Assembly (NCBI GenBank): GCA_005880945.1
Contig: VBIU01000066.1
Coordinates: 1-35,112 of the forward strand
From: Chloroflexota bacterium
GTDB taxonomy: Bacteria; Chloroflexota; Dormibacteria; Dormibacterales; Dormibacteraceae
Length of the DNA stretch: 35,112 bases
Direction of reading: 5' to 3'
The notes beneath the pieces are model-generated. The model was not told the DNA's origin and searched no databases. It worked only from the letters and a program-made list of their open reading frames with translations. Shown here piece after piece: positions 22,686 through 30,447 of this stretch. Position 1 is the stretch's first letter. Every line of letters starts with the position of its first letter. A program made the position numbers and the translations under genes.

Positions 22686-23485
22686 AGGACGCGGCTCCCG
22701 GCGAGGACGCCGAGGAAGTCTTGCACCGCCCGATTCACCGCCTCGGGGTGAGTCAGGTTGCAGGCGTGGCCGCCGCCCTCGATGGCGATTAGCTGCTCGC
22801 AGTTGGCCAGCTCGGAACAGAGCCGCTGGGCGAGCTCCATGTCGATGGCGGCGTCGGCTGTTCCGTGGATGACCAGCGCCGGCGCCTTGATGTCGCCCAG
22901 GCGGTCATGGATGTCTTCGCGGTTGACCAGCGTATGGAACGCCTGGCGCAAAAGAGAACGTGGCATCTGCCTCCACTTGGCGATCCACGGCTCGCGTCCC
23001 TCCCATTCGTTGCCGAGGACGATCGCGGCGATCATTTCCGCGAGCTGATCGTTCAGCCCCTCCGCCTCCCAGACGTCCAGCATCATCCGGTAGGTCGCGA
23101 CCTTGTCCGGGTCCTCGACTCCGGCCTGGGTGCTGAGGAGGAGCAGAGCCGACACCCGCTCCGGGTATCGCAGCGCGAAGCGGAGTGCCGTGAAGCCACC
23201 CTGGCTCATGCCTCCGATGACCGCGCGTCTGATCTCCAGGTGGTCGAGCAGCCCCTTCAGGTCGTCGGCCAGGTCCCAGTAGGTGAAGAGGTCGTCGGTG
23301 TTCTCGGTCTGGCCGTGACAGCGTGCGTCCCAGGTGATGATCCGGCAACCGTCGCCGCGGTTCTCGACCTGCGGGGCGAACATCTCGTGGTCCATGAGGA
23401 CGCCGTGGGCCAGGACGACAGGTCCCTTATCGCCGCCCGTGTCCTCGAAGTTGATCCACTGGCCGTTGATCTTCTCGAGCGGCAT
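22682..23485 (-). CDS. Alpha/beta hydrolase
   Basis: A 267-residue alpha/beta-hydrolase with a complete triad: S94 in GGMSQGG, D211 in HGTADAAID and H240 in GGGHACNL; the oxyanion segment is VVLAHGVLMD. It most resembles the PcaD/haloperoxidase-like esterase group, but substrate cannot be read. No signal peptide is present. The ATG at 23485 has GAGGGGAG immediately before it and follows the GNAT gene by 6 nt, so the two form a pair. Hydrolase plus acetyltransferase could act on the same xenobiotic or metabolite, which is only an inference from position. Confidence 0.88.
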   Translation of the reverse strand: MPLEKINGQWINFEDTGGDKGPVVLAHGVLMDHEMFAPQVENRGDGCRIITWDARCHGQTENTDDLFTYWDLADDLKGLLDHLEIRRAVIGGMSQGGFTALRFALRYPERVSALLLLSTQAGVEDPDKVATYRMMLDVWEAEGLNDQLAEMIAAIVLGNEWEGREPWIAKWRQMPRSLLRQAFHTLVNREDIHDRLGDIKAPALVIHGTADAAIDMELAQRLCSELANCEQLIAIEGGGHACNLTHPEAVNRAVQDFLGVLAGSRVL

Positions 23486-23491
23486 CTCCCC

Positions 23492-24004
23492 TCAGCTTCG
23501 CTCTTCGAGAGCGAGCTGGACGAGCGTGATGTCCATCCAACGATCGAACTTATGCGCCGCGTCGCGAATCGTGCCCACCACCTCGAAGCCTAGCTTGGAG
23601 TGGAGCTGAAGACCGGCGCGGTTGTCGGTGGCGATCGTGGCGACGATCGTGCGATAGCCGAGGCCGCGGGCCTCTTTGATCAGCTCGGCGAGCAGCGCTC
23701 GCCCGATGCCGCGTCCCTGGTGGACAGGATCGACGTACACGAGATCCTCCACTATGTCGAAGCCGCGCTGGTTCCAAGGAAACAGGCGCGCCCATCCGAT
23801 CACCCCTCCGTCGTCGGTCGACACTATCAGCTTTGACCGCTTTCCGTGTGCCTCCCACCAGGCGGCCGCTTCCTCGGTGCCGAGAGGCTCGGAATCGATG
23901 GTGGCGAACGTTTGATTCACCGCCCAGTTGTAGATGCCGACTATCGCCTTCAGGTCCTCATGAGTCGCCGACCTGATGGCGAAGGTCCTCGTCCCCCTTG
24001 CCAA
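23492..24004 (-). CDS. GNAT N-acetyltransferase, phosphinothricin-acetyltransferase-like
   Basis: A 170-residue GNAT enzyme with the acetyl-CoA motif VDPVHQGRGIGRALLAELI (Q/R-x-x-G-x-G), an N-terminal IRSATHEDLKAIVGIYNWAV and the C-terminal KLGFEVVGTIRDAAHKFDRW typical of the Pat/Bar and MddA group that acetylate small amino compounds such as methionine derivatives. The start is TTG 24004 in AT-rich sequence without a ribosome site. It is transcribed with the hydrolase and diverges from the aminotransferase leader ORF. Confidence 0.85.
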   Translation of the reverse strand: MARGTRTFAIRSATHEDLKAIVGIYNWAVNQTFATIDSEPLGTEEAAAWWEAHGKRSKLIVSTDDGGVIGWARLFPWNQRGFDIVEDLVYVDPVHQGRGIGRALLAELIKEARGLGYRTIVATIATDNRAGLQLHSKLGFEVVGTIRDAAHKFDRWMDITLVQLALEERS

Positions 24005-24043
24005 GTAATAAATTGGAACACGAAACCAGCGCTCCCCGTCTGA

Positions 24044-24089
24044 TACCGTCGCCGGGATGGATCATGCGGCAGCGGGCCCGGCTCGATGA
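24044..24089 (+). promoter_or_regulatory. Possible promoter and 10-codon leader ORF before aminotransferase
   Basis: TACCGT (24044-24049) lies 7 nt before ATG 24057, which opens a 10-codon ORF (MDHAAAGPAR) ending at TGA 24087-24089. That stop overlaps the aminotransferase ATG 24086 as ATGA. The aminotransferase has no ribosome site of its own, so it could be reached by coupled re-initiation. Confidence 0.3.
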
Positions 24090-25338
24090 AGACCGCCCGC
24101 CGGCCGCAGCTGAAGACCGCCCTGCCGGGTCCTCGGGCGGCGGAGCTGATTGCGCGCGACGCCAAGGCGATGTCGCCCAGCTTCACGCGGGCGTACCCGT
24201 TCGTGATGGAGCGCGGTGAGGGCTGCTGGGTCACCGATGTCGACGGCAACACCTTCCTCGACTTCACAGCGGGGATTGCCGTCTCGACCACCGGTCACTC
24301 CCACCCGAGGGTTGTGGCGGCGATCGTGGAGCAGGCGAATCGATTCCTCCACATGTCCGGAACCGACTTCTATTACCGGTCCGAGATCGAGCTCGCGGAG
24401 CGCCTCGAGGCGAAGATCCTTCCCGGAACGCCGGCCAAGGTGTTCTTCACCAACTCCGGGGCAGAGGCGATCGAAGGCGCCATGAAGCTGGCCCGATACG
24501 CCACCGGCAGGCCGAGCTACATCGCTTTCATCGGTGGATTCCACGGCCGTACGTTCGGCGCGCTCTCGCTGACAGCATCGAAGGCCAGTCAGCGCCGCCG
24601 GTTTGCGCCGCTGCTCTCATCCGTCTTTCACGCTCCATTTCCGTCCGCTTCGAGAGGCGTGACGACCGACGAGACCATCGCGCGACTGGAGGAGCTGTTC
24701 AACACCGTCGCGCCGCCCGAAAGCGTGGCCGCAGTTTTCGTCGAGCCGATCCAGGGTGAGGGCGGGTACCTGGTTCCGCCGGACGACTTCCTGCCCCGAT
24801 TGCGCGAGCTCACACTCAAGCACGGGTGCAATCCGGCATGGGCCGGACCGGCAATCTGCTCGCGGTCGAGCACTGGAACGTGGAGCCCGACATCGTATGC
24901 CTTGCCAAGGGCATCGCGTCCGGGCTGCCGCTGGGCGCCTTCATCGCGCGAGCAGAGCAGATGAGCTGGCCGCCAGGCTCTCACGGCAGCACGTTCGGCG
25001 GCAACCCGCTCGCTTGCGCCGCCGGCCTCGTCACTCTCGATCTGCTGGAAGAGGGACTGATGGAGAACGCGTCGAGGGTCGGCGGTCAGATGCAGGACGG
25101 CCTGCGAGAGATCGCGCAGAACCATCCCCAGGTCACCGATGTGCGCGGCCTCGGCCTGATGGTCGCGTTGGAGTTGAAGACCCCCGATCTCGCGGCACAG
25201 CTGGTTCAGCGCGCTTTCGAACGCGGCCTGCTGCTGCTCACCGCCGGTGCGCGTGCGGTCCGTATCTGCCCTCCACTGGTCCTCGACCACGAAGAGGCGG
25301 CCACCGGCCTGGAGATAATCGCCGCGGCGCTCGACTAG
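24086..25338 (+). pseudogene. Class III aminotransferase (GABA/acetylornithine type), frameshifted
   Basis: PLP-dependent transaminase split between two frames. The first part, 24086 to about 24826, has AGIAVSTTGHSHPRVVAAI, FTNSGAEAIEGAMKLAR, GGFHGRTFGALSLTASK and FVEPIQGEGG, ending LTLKHG. The second, from about 24826 to 25338, begins VQSGMGRTGN and has CLAKGIASGLPLGAF with the PLP lysine, then GSTFGGNPLACAA. Relatives have about seven residues, including the PLP-nitrogen Asp of DEVQSG, between KHG and VQSG. They are missing, and the frame shifts, consistent with a 22-nt deletion at 24824-24828. Without that Asp a forced fusion would still be inactive. Both halves look otherwise uneroded, so a recent mutation or an assembly error are both possible. 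Confidence 0.85.
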
Positions 25339-25365
25339 CGCCGCTTGATCGACCCAAACGCGGCC

Positions 25366-26571
25366 CTAGGACCCAAACCTCGACCGCAGCTTGGTGACGG
25401 CCGCGCTCGCGATGATGTCGGCGACAGCGCCGCTCGATGCACCCGCCGACCGGTCATCCGCACCTAGCGTGGTCGCCGACTTCGCGCGCTGATCGTCGAT
25501 CACGGCCAGGGTGGCCTGGACCTGCGTCGCAATCGCCGGGCGGAGGTTGCCGGATGCCACGCCTGTCACGTCCTGGATGAGACTTGAAAACTGGGTGACG
25601 AAATCGCCGCTGAGCCGGCCGAGCGCGCTCTGCTTCGCCGACTCGGTGGCGGCCGCCGCGTATGCGAGAGTGGCCGCATCCTTCGCCGCCCAGATCTCGT
25701 CAAACCGAGTCCCGACCGGCTGGCCGAATAGATCGGCGAACAACGTGCCGAGCGCATCGGAGCTCTCGGCCAGCGAGCCTGAGGCGGCGGCCTGCTCCGC
25801 TGAGCGCCCTCCGGCCGCAGCGCCGGTCATCATGGTTGCGATGTAGAGGTGCTCCTGGAGCAGGTTGTTCATCGACACCCGCAGGTCGACGGCTTTGCTG
25901 GAGGGGTCGCCAGGAAACTTGTCGGGGAACTTCTGCGCCATCTGGTTGGCGACGGCGTCGCCGATTCGTGAGGCCTGCCCGTAAACAAGATGCAGGTCGG
26001 CATACAGCCTCGGATAGTTCTTGGTGAACTGATCGTCGATCATCGCTTTTGTTTCCAGGACGTGCTGCGTCGTCAGCTGCGTGATGGGATCAAGCGGGAG
26101 CTGAGTTGTCGCCGTCAGAAACTGCGAGAACTGCGGGACGAAGGTTGAGGCAAGGCTGGACATTGCGCTGTTGGACTTGCTCGTGTTGTGGGTGACCAAC
26201 CCGATCGCATAGTTGACGTAATTGTCGTTCTGGGTGCTCCAGATCTTGTCGAAGCTCGCCGCCGCGCTGTCGCCGAGGGCGGAACGGATCAGGTCGGTGA
26301 GGTCATTGCCGTTCGAGGTGACCACGCGCAGATAGCTGGTGTACTCGTCGGGCCTGCCCGTGGCTGACGATTCCTTGGCGATGGCGATGACGTGCTCACC
26401 GAGAAGCAGGTCCAGCCGCGTGCGAAAATCCGCCGCCTTTGACTCCGCCGGGTTTAGAGCGAGACCGGGCGAGGCAGTGCGTGCCGACGAGGCGGCCGGG
26501 CCGTTGGAGGTGCTGCAGCTGAGCACCGCCACCGTCATGACTGACGCCGCGAAGAGAGCGACGGGCCTCAA
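25366..26571 (-). CDS. Lipoprotein with two tandem helical domains
   Basis: A 401-residue secreted lipoprotein: signal MRPVALFAASVMTVAVLSC with lipid Cys19, a Ser/Ala-rich linker, then two copies of an all-helical unit with a period near 180 residues. Copy 1 (about 46-183) has LLLGEHVIAIAKES, FDKIWSTQNDNYVNYA and VLETKAMIDDQ. Copy 2 (about 226-363) has LLQEHLYIATMMTG, FDEIWAAKDAATLAYA and VQATLAVIDDQ. I know similar LxEH...FxxIW units only from unnamed secreted proteins, so function is unknown; the conserved EH pairs could bind metal. TTG 26571 has TAGGAT 9 nt upstream. It diverges from the exonuclease gene. Confidence 0.75.
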   Translation of the reverse strand: MRPVALFAASVMTVAVLSCSTSNGPAASSARTASPGLALNPAESKAADFRTRLDLLLGEHVIAIAKESSATGRPDEYTSYLRVVTSNGNDLTDLIRSALGDSAAASFDKIWSTQNDNYVNYAIGLVTHNTSKSNSAMSSLASTFVPQFSQFLTATTQLPLDPITQLTTQHVLETKAMIDDQFTKNYPRLYADLHLVYGQASRIGDAVANQMAQKFPDKFPGDPSSKAVDLRVSMNNLLQEHLYIATMMTGAAAGGRSAEQAAASGSLAESSDALGTLFADLFGQPVGTRFDEIWAAKDAATLAYAAAATESAKQSALGRLSGDFVTQFSSLIQDVTGVASGNLRPAIATQVQATLAVIDDQRAKSATTLGADDRSAGASSGAVADIIASAAVTKLRSRFGS

Positions 26572-26580
26572 AGCACGGCC

Positions 26581-26611
26581 ATCCTAATGGGAAGCCGGTT
26601 CAGGCTAGGAT
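26581..26611. promoter_or_regulatory. Symmetric divergent promoter pair, TAGGAT both ways
   Basis: On the minus strand TAGGAT (26586-26581) is 9 nt before TTG 26571; on the plus strand TAGGAT (26606-26611) is 9 nt before TTG 26621. Identical hexamer, spacing and start codon on both sides, with 19 nt between the boxes. Confidence 0.45.
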
Positions 26612-26620
26612 CAGGCAGCT

Positions 26621-27469
26621 TTGCCTGAGTGGTTGCTGGTCGACGGATCGAGCCTCATCTTTCGTGCGTTTTACGGCGTCCCGCAGACCACCCGGGCGCC
26701 CGATGGAACGCTCGTCAACGCGGTCCGGGGAACCCTGGACACCCTCGCCCGTCTGATTACTGAGCGCAAGCCAAAGCGGCTGATGCTCGCGACTGACGAG
26801 GACTGGCGGCCCGACTGGCGCGTTGAGCTCCTTCCAAGCTACAAAGTGCACCGCACGGGCGAGCCGGTGCCGCACGCTCTGGAGCCGCAGATGCCGGTCG
26901 TCATGGACTGCCTCAGCGCTGTCGGCATCGACGCTGTGGGCCTTGCCGACTACGAGGCCGAAGATGTCATCGCGTCCCTGGCCTCGCGCGTCGATCCGCC
27001 GATCGAGATCTACAGCGGGGACCGCGACCTCTTCAGTCTCATCCGCGATCGAGAGATCGTGGTCCTGTACCCGGAGAAGGCCGGTCTCGCCGTGGTGGAC
27101 GAGGCGGACGTCGCGAGGCGATATTCGATCCCCGGACGTGCTTACGTCGATTTCGCGATCCTTCGGGGAGATCCGTCGGACGGGCTGCCGGGGGTGGCCG
27201 GCATCGGCGCCAAGAAGGCGGCCGACCTCGTGCGACGGTATGGCTCAGTGGGCGCGATGCTCGAAGCGGGGATATTCCGATCGGCCGATGCCGAGTATCT
27301 CGAGAAGGCCCGCCGCATAGTGCCCCCCGTCACCGACCTGAAGATCGACATTCCAAGCGGCCGGCGAGACCGATGGCCCGACGACCCCGCAAAGGTCGAG
27401 GAGCTCGGCCACCGCTACGGTGTCGCGAGCTCCTTCCAGCGGCTCCTCAAAGCTCTTTCGATGATCTGA
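26621..27469 (+). CDS. Stand-alone 5'-3' exonuclease (PolA N-terminal domain-like)
   Basis: A 282-residue FEN-family nuclease without a polymerase domain, removing 5' flaps or RNA primers. The acidic metal-binding residues are in place: D8 (LLVDGSS), E112, E114 and D115 (YEAEDVIASL), D134 and D136 (YSGDRDL), and D184 and D187 (RGDPSDGLPG). A helix-hairpin-helix follows (GVAGIGAKKAADLV, 191-204). High-GC actinobacteria and relatives often carry such a free-standing copy besides PolA. The start is TTG 26621 and the product begins PEWLLVDGSSLIFRAFYG. It stands alone, with a leaderless-type promoter. Confidence 0.92.
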   Translation: MPEWLLVDGSSLIFRAFYGVPQTTRAPDGTLVNAVRGTLDTLARLITERKPKRLMLATDEDWRPDWRVELLPSYKVHRTGEPVPHALEPQMPVVMDCLSAVGIDAVGLADYEAEDVIASLASRVDPPIEIYSGDRDLFSLIRDREIVVLYPEKAGLAVVDEADVARRYSIPGRAYVDFAILRGDPSDGLPGVAGIGAKKAADLVRRYGSVGAMLEAGIFRSADAEYLEKARRIVPPVTDLKIDIPSGRRDRWPDDPAKVEELGHRYGVASSFQRLLKALSMI

Positions 27470-27554
27470 GCCGCTGCCCTCCCCGTATCAATGAGCATGG
27501 TGCTCAACTGGATGCTGTTGAAGCAGCGCCCGCCGCGCCGAGACATGATGTGGA

Positions 27555-27743
27555 ATGGTGGAACCCGGGCTCTGCGCATCCTGCAAGCACTCTCGGACGG
27601 TCATCGCGACTCGCAGCACGTTCTGGATGTGCGAACGGTCGCGGACCGATCCCTCGTTTCCGCGCTACCCGCGCCTGCCCGTCCTGAGCTGTCGGGGCTA
27701 CGAGCAGACTCCTAAGGGCTCGCTGAAACAGCCTCCACTCTGA
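27555..27743 (+). CDS. Four-cysteine mini-protein, probable zinc binder
   Basis: A 62-residue ORF with C7-x2-C10 (LCASCKH), C26 (FWMCERS) and C46 (LSCRGYE), plus TDPSFPRYPRLPVL before the last cysteine. From memory this matches a conserved small protein of high-GC bacteria of the form CASC...F-x-x-C-x-x-S...DPRFPxYPxLPVxxCxGYE, so I believe it is a real gene. Four cysteines would hold one zinc. CATGAT lies 5 nt before ATG 27555 and 8 nt before GTG 27558, compatible with a leaderless start. Its last 32 nt overlap the 3' end of the convergent lipoprotein gene. Function unknown. Confidence 0.6.
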   Translation: MVEPGLCASCKHSRTVIATRSTFWMCERSRTDPSFPRYPRLPVLSCRGYEQTPKGSLKQPPL

Positions 27744-28977
27744 TCAGCGCCAGGGGCTGACCGGGCGCGCCGGTAAACCTCGTGCCGGCTCCTCCCGCCA
27801 TCGGCAGCTCGGCGATCATGCCGGCGTCGTTGACTGCGTAGAGCACTTTGCCGTCAGGGCTCAGCGCGAGGCCCCAGACCCGCCAGTTGTCCAGTTCGTG
27901 CCTGGCGCTCCGCATCGACGCGGTGTCGACCCAGACAACGCCGCTGCTCCCGGTGACGACCAGGGTTTTGCCGTCAGGGGTCAACACCGCCCCGCCGAGT
28001 CCCATCTCCTTTGCCTCGACGTCCTGGATGAGCCCGCCTGCCGATGCGCTGGCCTTGCCGAGCTGATACGTGTGGACGATCGAAGGGATGGCGTCGGGAA
28101 GGTTGGAGATCTCAGTGATCACACCTAGAGCTCCGTTGGCGGCATAGAGCCGTGTTCCGTTTGCGCTGAGCGCGAGCGACCATCGGAGTGGGTCGTCACC
28201 GCTTCCGCTGTAGCCAGACCCGGGGAGGTCGATGCAGAACGCCACTGCAGAATCGAGATCCAGCGCGTGGACGAAAGGACTGGCGTTCTCGCGAGCGTAA
28301 ACGCTGAACAGCCACCGGCCGTCCGGCGACGCGACGCCGGATAGTCGAACTCCGGTCATGGCGTCCGTGCCGTCGGACTTGTCGAAGACGATGTTCGGGT
28401 CGAGGCGCCTGCGGCCGACGTCGTAGAACCGCACGTGGTAGATCGAGCCGGAAACGTACTGGATCAGGAAGACCCGCATGCCATCGTTGCTGACGGCGTC
28501 AAACTCGAAGAAGCCAGGCAGCTCAATTGGCACCGGCGCTTTCGCGTACGTGGTGTCGACCAGCAGCAGGTGAGTGACAGTGGGCGGACCGTCGGGAATA
28601 TCGTTGAATCCCTGCAGCACAAGCCAGCGGCCGTTCCGAGACAGGCCGCCAGGCATGCCGCTGCTCGTAGCGGGAGGCAGTAGAAGGCTGCTCGGCAATC
28701 GCAGCGAGTGAAGCGTGGCGCCGGTCTGCGGATCCACGTCGACCAAGGTTCTGTACGAGACCGAGTAGATGTGCTTCCAGTCGAGGCTGGGGGCGCCCAG
28801 CGGAAGCTTGCGATCGACGCTGTGCGAGCGTGAGTCGATGACGGCCACAATCGACTCGCTCCTCGTCGAAGCTGCTTCGTAGAGCTTGTAGCCGTCGGAT
28901 GGGTTTGGCCCCTCCACCGGTTTGCCGCATCCAGCCAAGACCAGCAGGCCGCACACGGCTATCAAGATTCCTCGCAT
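27712..28977 (-). CDS. Beta-propeller-like lipoprotein
   Basis: A 421-residue exported lipoprotein: signal MRGILIAVCGLLVLAGC with lipid Cys17. The rest is built from repeated short strands typical of WD40/YVTN propellers: GLSRNGRWLVLQG, DAVSNDGMRVFLI, GVASPDGRWLFSV, LALSANGTRLYAANG, AVLTPDGKTLVVTG and LALSPDGKVLYAVND. Each carries an SPDG/SxNG turn, about six blades. Such proteins bind ligands or partners outside the membrane; no enzyme motif is seen. I chose ATG 28977 because GAGGTG lies 6 nt upstream and the signal peptide begins there; ATG 28998 adds seven residues. The 3' end overlaps the four-cysteine ORF. Confidence 0.8.
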   Translation of the reverse strand: MRGILIAVCGLLVLAGCGKPVEGPNPSDGYKLYEAASTRSESIVAVIDSRSHSVDRKLPLGAPSLDWKHIYSVSYRTLVDVDPQTGATLHSLRLPSSLLLPPATSSGMPGGLSRNGRWLVLQGFNDIPDGPPTVTHLLLVDTTYAKAPVPIELPGFFEFDAVSNDGMRVFLIQYVSGSIYHVRFYDVGRRRLDPNIVFDKSDGTDAMTGVRLSGVASPDGRWLFSVYARENASPFVHALDLDSAVAFCIDLPGSGYSGSGDDPLRWSLALSANGTRLYAANGALGVITEISNLPDAIPSIVHTYQLGKASASAGGLIQDVEAKEMGLGGAVLTPDGKTLVVTGSSGVVWVDTASMRSARHELDNWRVWGLALSPDGKVLYAVNDAGMIAELPMAGGAGTRFTGAPGQPLALIRVEAVSASP

Positions 28978-29029
28978 CTTTGCCACCTCGACTCCCATAC
29001 ACCGGCCGGACGATTTGGGTTCCAGGTTT

Positions 29030-29803
29030 CTACAGAGACTGTGCGACCTGGAAAGCCTGCTCCTTGGTCAGGTCGCCCTCGATGCGCACTATCACGCCCC
29101 CTTCGTCGATCAGCAGCGTGTTGGTGGCCAACCTCAGGGTCTCATTGCGAACGTTCCCGCCCGAGTCGATGAAAAAGAAGACGTGAGGGGTGCCGGCGAT
29201 CCAGTAGCCGGGGTGCCCGGAAACCGACACCTCTTCGATGGTGGTACCTGGACCGGTGATCTTGCCGAAGAACTCGCTGTTGACCCTTCCGCGAGCCTCG
29301 GTGATCAAGACTGCGACGCCTGTCTCGCCCGAGGTCGGAATGCCCGGCCGGATTCCGTAGACCAGCGTGACCTCACCTTCGGGGGGTCCTGAGGGCGGCC
29401 GCTGGACGTAGATCTCGTCGGGCTCGCCGAGCGACGAAGGCAAGAGAAGCTTCCAGGTGACGGCCGCACGGGCGCCGGGCACGGTGCTTCGGTCGCCGAG
29501 ACCGAGGCGCTCGCCGAGCGGGCCGGGGGGAAGGGGCGACGGGCTCGGCAGGACCGGCACCTGCTGCAGTCGCAGGTGAAGGTTGAGCCAGTTCGCTATC
29601 GCATCTCGGCTCGGCGAGTAAGCGAGGAGGGCAGCCAGGGCGACGACCGCCACGGCGGCAGCCATCGCCCACCGGCTCTCGAACCACGGGCGCCTCACCA
29701 CGATCCGGGGGCGGATCGCGGCTCGGAGGTAGGGCGTGGCCGGCCATGCCAGGCCGGCGCCCAATGCCCTCAAATCGCGCTCCAGCGCTTCGAGCTCAGC
29801 CAC
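29030..29803 (-). CDS. Probable membrane anti-sigma factor
   Basis: A 257-residue protein: an N-terminal cytoplasmic part (ELEALERDLRALGAGL ...), one membrane helix (AMAAAVAVVALAALLAY, about 46-62), a Pro-rich linker (LPSPSPLPPGP) and an extracytoplasmic domain. The domain ends with SGHPGYWIAGTPHVFFFID and RLATNTLLIDEGGVIVRIEG, resembling DUF4367-type domains of sigma-linked proteins. No zinc motif. The start is GTG 29803, overlapping the sigma stop by 8 nt; the frame is open further up only as a shadow of the sigma gene. Coupling to the sigma gene and topology support the anti-sigma role. Confidence 0.75.
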   Translation of the reverse strand: MAELEALERDLRALGAGLAWPATPYLRAAIRPRIVVRRPWFESRWAMAAAVAVVALAALLAYSPSRDAIANWLNLHLRLQQVPVLPSPSPLPPGPLGERLGLGDRSTVPGARAAVTWKLLLPSSLGEPDEIYVQRPPSGPPEGEVTLVYGIRPGIPTSGETGVAVLITEARGRVNSEFFGKITGPGTTIEEVSVSGHPGYWIAGTPHVFFFIDSGGNVRNETLRLATNTLLIDEGGVIVRIEGDLTKEQAFQVAQSL

Positions 29804-30359
29804 CGGCCACCCCCTCGACGCTGGTGCGCAGGCGCGCCAGCGCGCGTGAGAGCCGCGATTTGACTGTGCCCTCGGGGATCCCGAGCGCGGCTGCCGTCTC
29901 CTCGCCGCTGAGCTCGAGGAAGTAGCGGCTGGCAATCACCAGGCGGTCCTCGTCGCTGAGCGCGTTGACCAGTCTGAGCAGGCGCCTCCGGTCGTCAGCC
30001 GCGACGGCTGCCGCCTCGGGGGATGGGGCCGCACCCCCCGGGCGGGAGACGTCGGCCAAGCGAAGCTCCAGGTGATGGCGCCGCCCCGCCGAGCGGACGC
30101 GGTTGCGGGCTTCGTTGGCGACGATCCGAAGGAGCCATGGGCGTGGCTCAGCGCCAGGGCGGAAGCTCGCCAGCGCTCTGTAAGCCTTGACGAAACCGTC
30201 CTGGGCCGCATCCTCGGCGTCCGCGGCGGAGCCGGTGATCACATATGCGGTTCGAAACGCGACCTGCTGATATCGCTGCACGATCTCCTCGTAGGCGGCA
30301 GTGTCCCCGCGCTGAGCGCGCGCAAACAGCTCGCCATCGTCCGTTGGTCGGCCCTCCAT
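29796..30359 (-). CDS. ECF RNA polymerase sigma factor
   Basis: A 187-residue sigma-70 group IV factor. Region 2 covers ELFARAQRGDTAAYEEIVQR, then SAADAEDAAQDGFVKAYRAL and RPWLLRIVANEARNRVR. Region 4 covers LSDEDRLVIASRYFLELSGE and ETAAALGIPEGTVKSRLSRA. The start is ATG 30359; a longer reading upstream has no sigma character. A GGAACC-N17-GTAATA arrangement upstream looks like an ECF-type self-promoter. It diverges from another ECF gene, with 88 nt between the starts. Confidence 0.9.
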   Translation of the reverse strand: MEGRPTDDGELFARAQRGDTAAYEEIVQRYQQVAFRTAYVITGSAADAEDAAQDGFVKAYRALASFRPGAEPRPWLLRIVANEARNRVRSAGRRHHLELRLADVSRPGGAAPSPEAAAVAADDRRRLLRLVNALSDEDRLVIASRYFLELSGEETAAALGIPEGTVKSRLSRALARLRTSVEGVAGG

Positions 30360-30369
30360 CGGATCGCAT

Positions 30370-30399
30370 GTATTACACCTGCCGCCGCATGATGGTTCC
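30370..30399 (-). promoter_or_regulatory. Candidate ECF-type promoter
   Basis: GGAACC (30399-30394, minus strand) followed by 17 nt and GTAATAC (30376-30370). GGAAC-type -35 elements are the hallmark of many ECF promoters. The distance to ATG 30359 allows a very short leader, fitting autoregulation. Confidence 0.4.
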
Positions 30400-30447
30400 C
30401 TGGCCGAATTTGCAACCGGCGGGCGACACGATGTGTTTGGGGGAGTG

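Noticed and set aside
27491-27715. 74-codon plus-strand frame overlapping the four-cysteine ORF
   Set aside because: No family features; the overlapping frame has the ordered cysteine pattern of a real protein.
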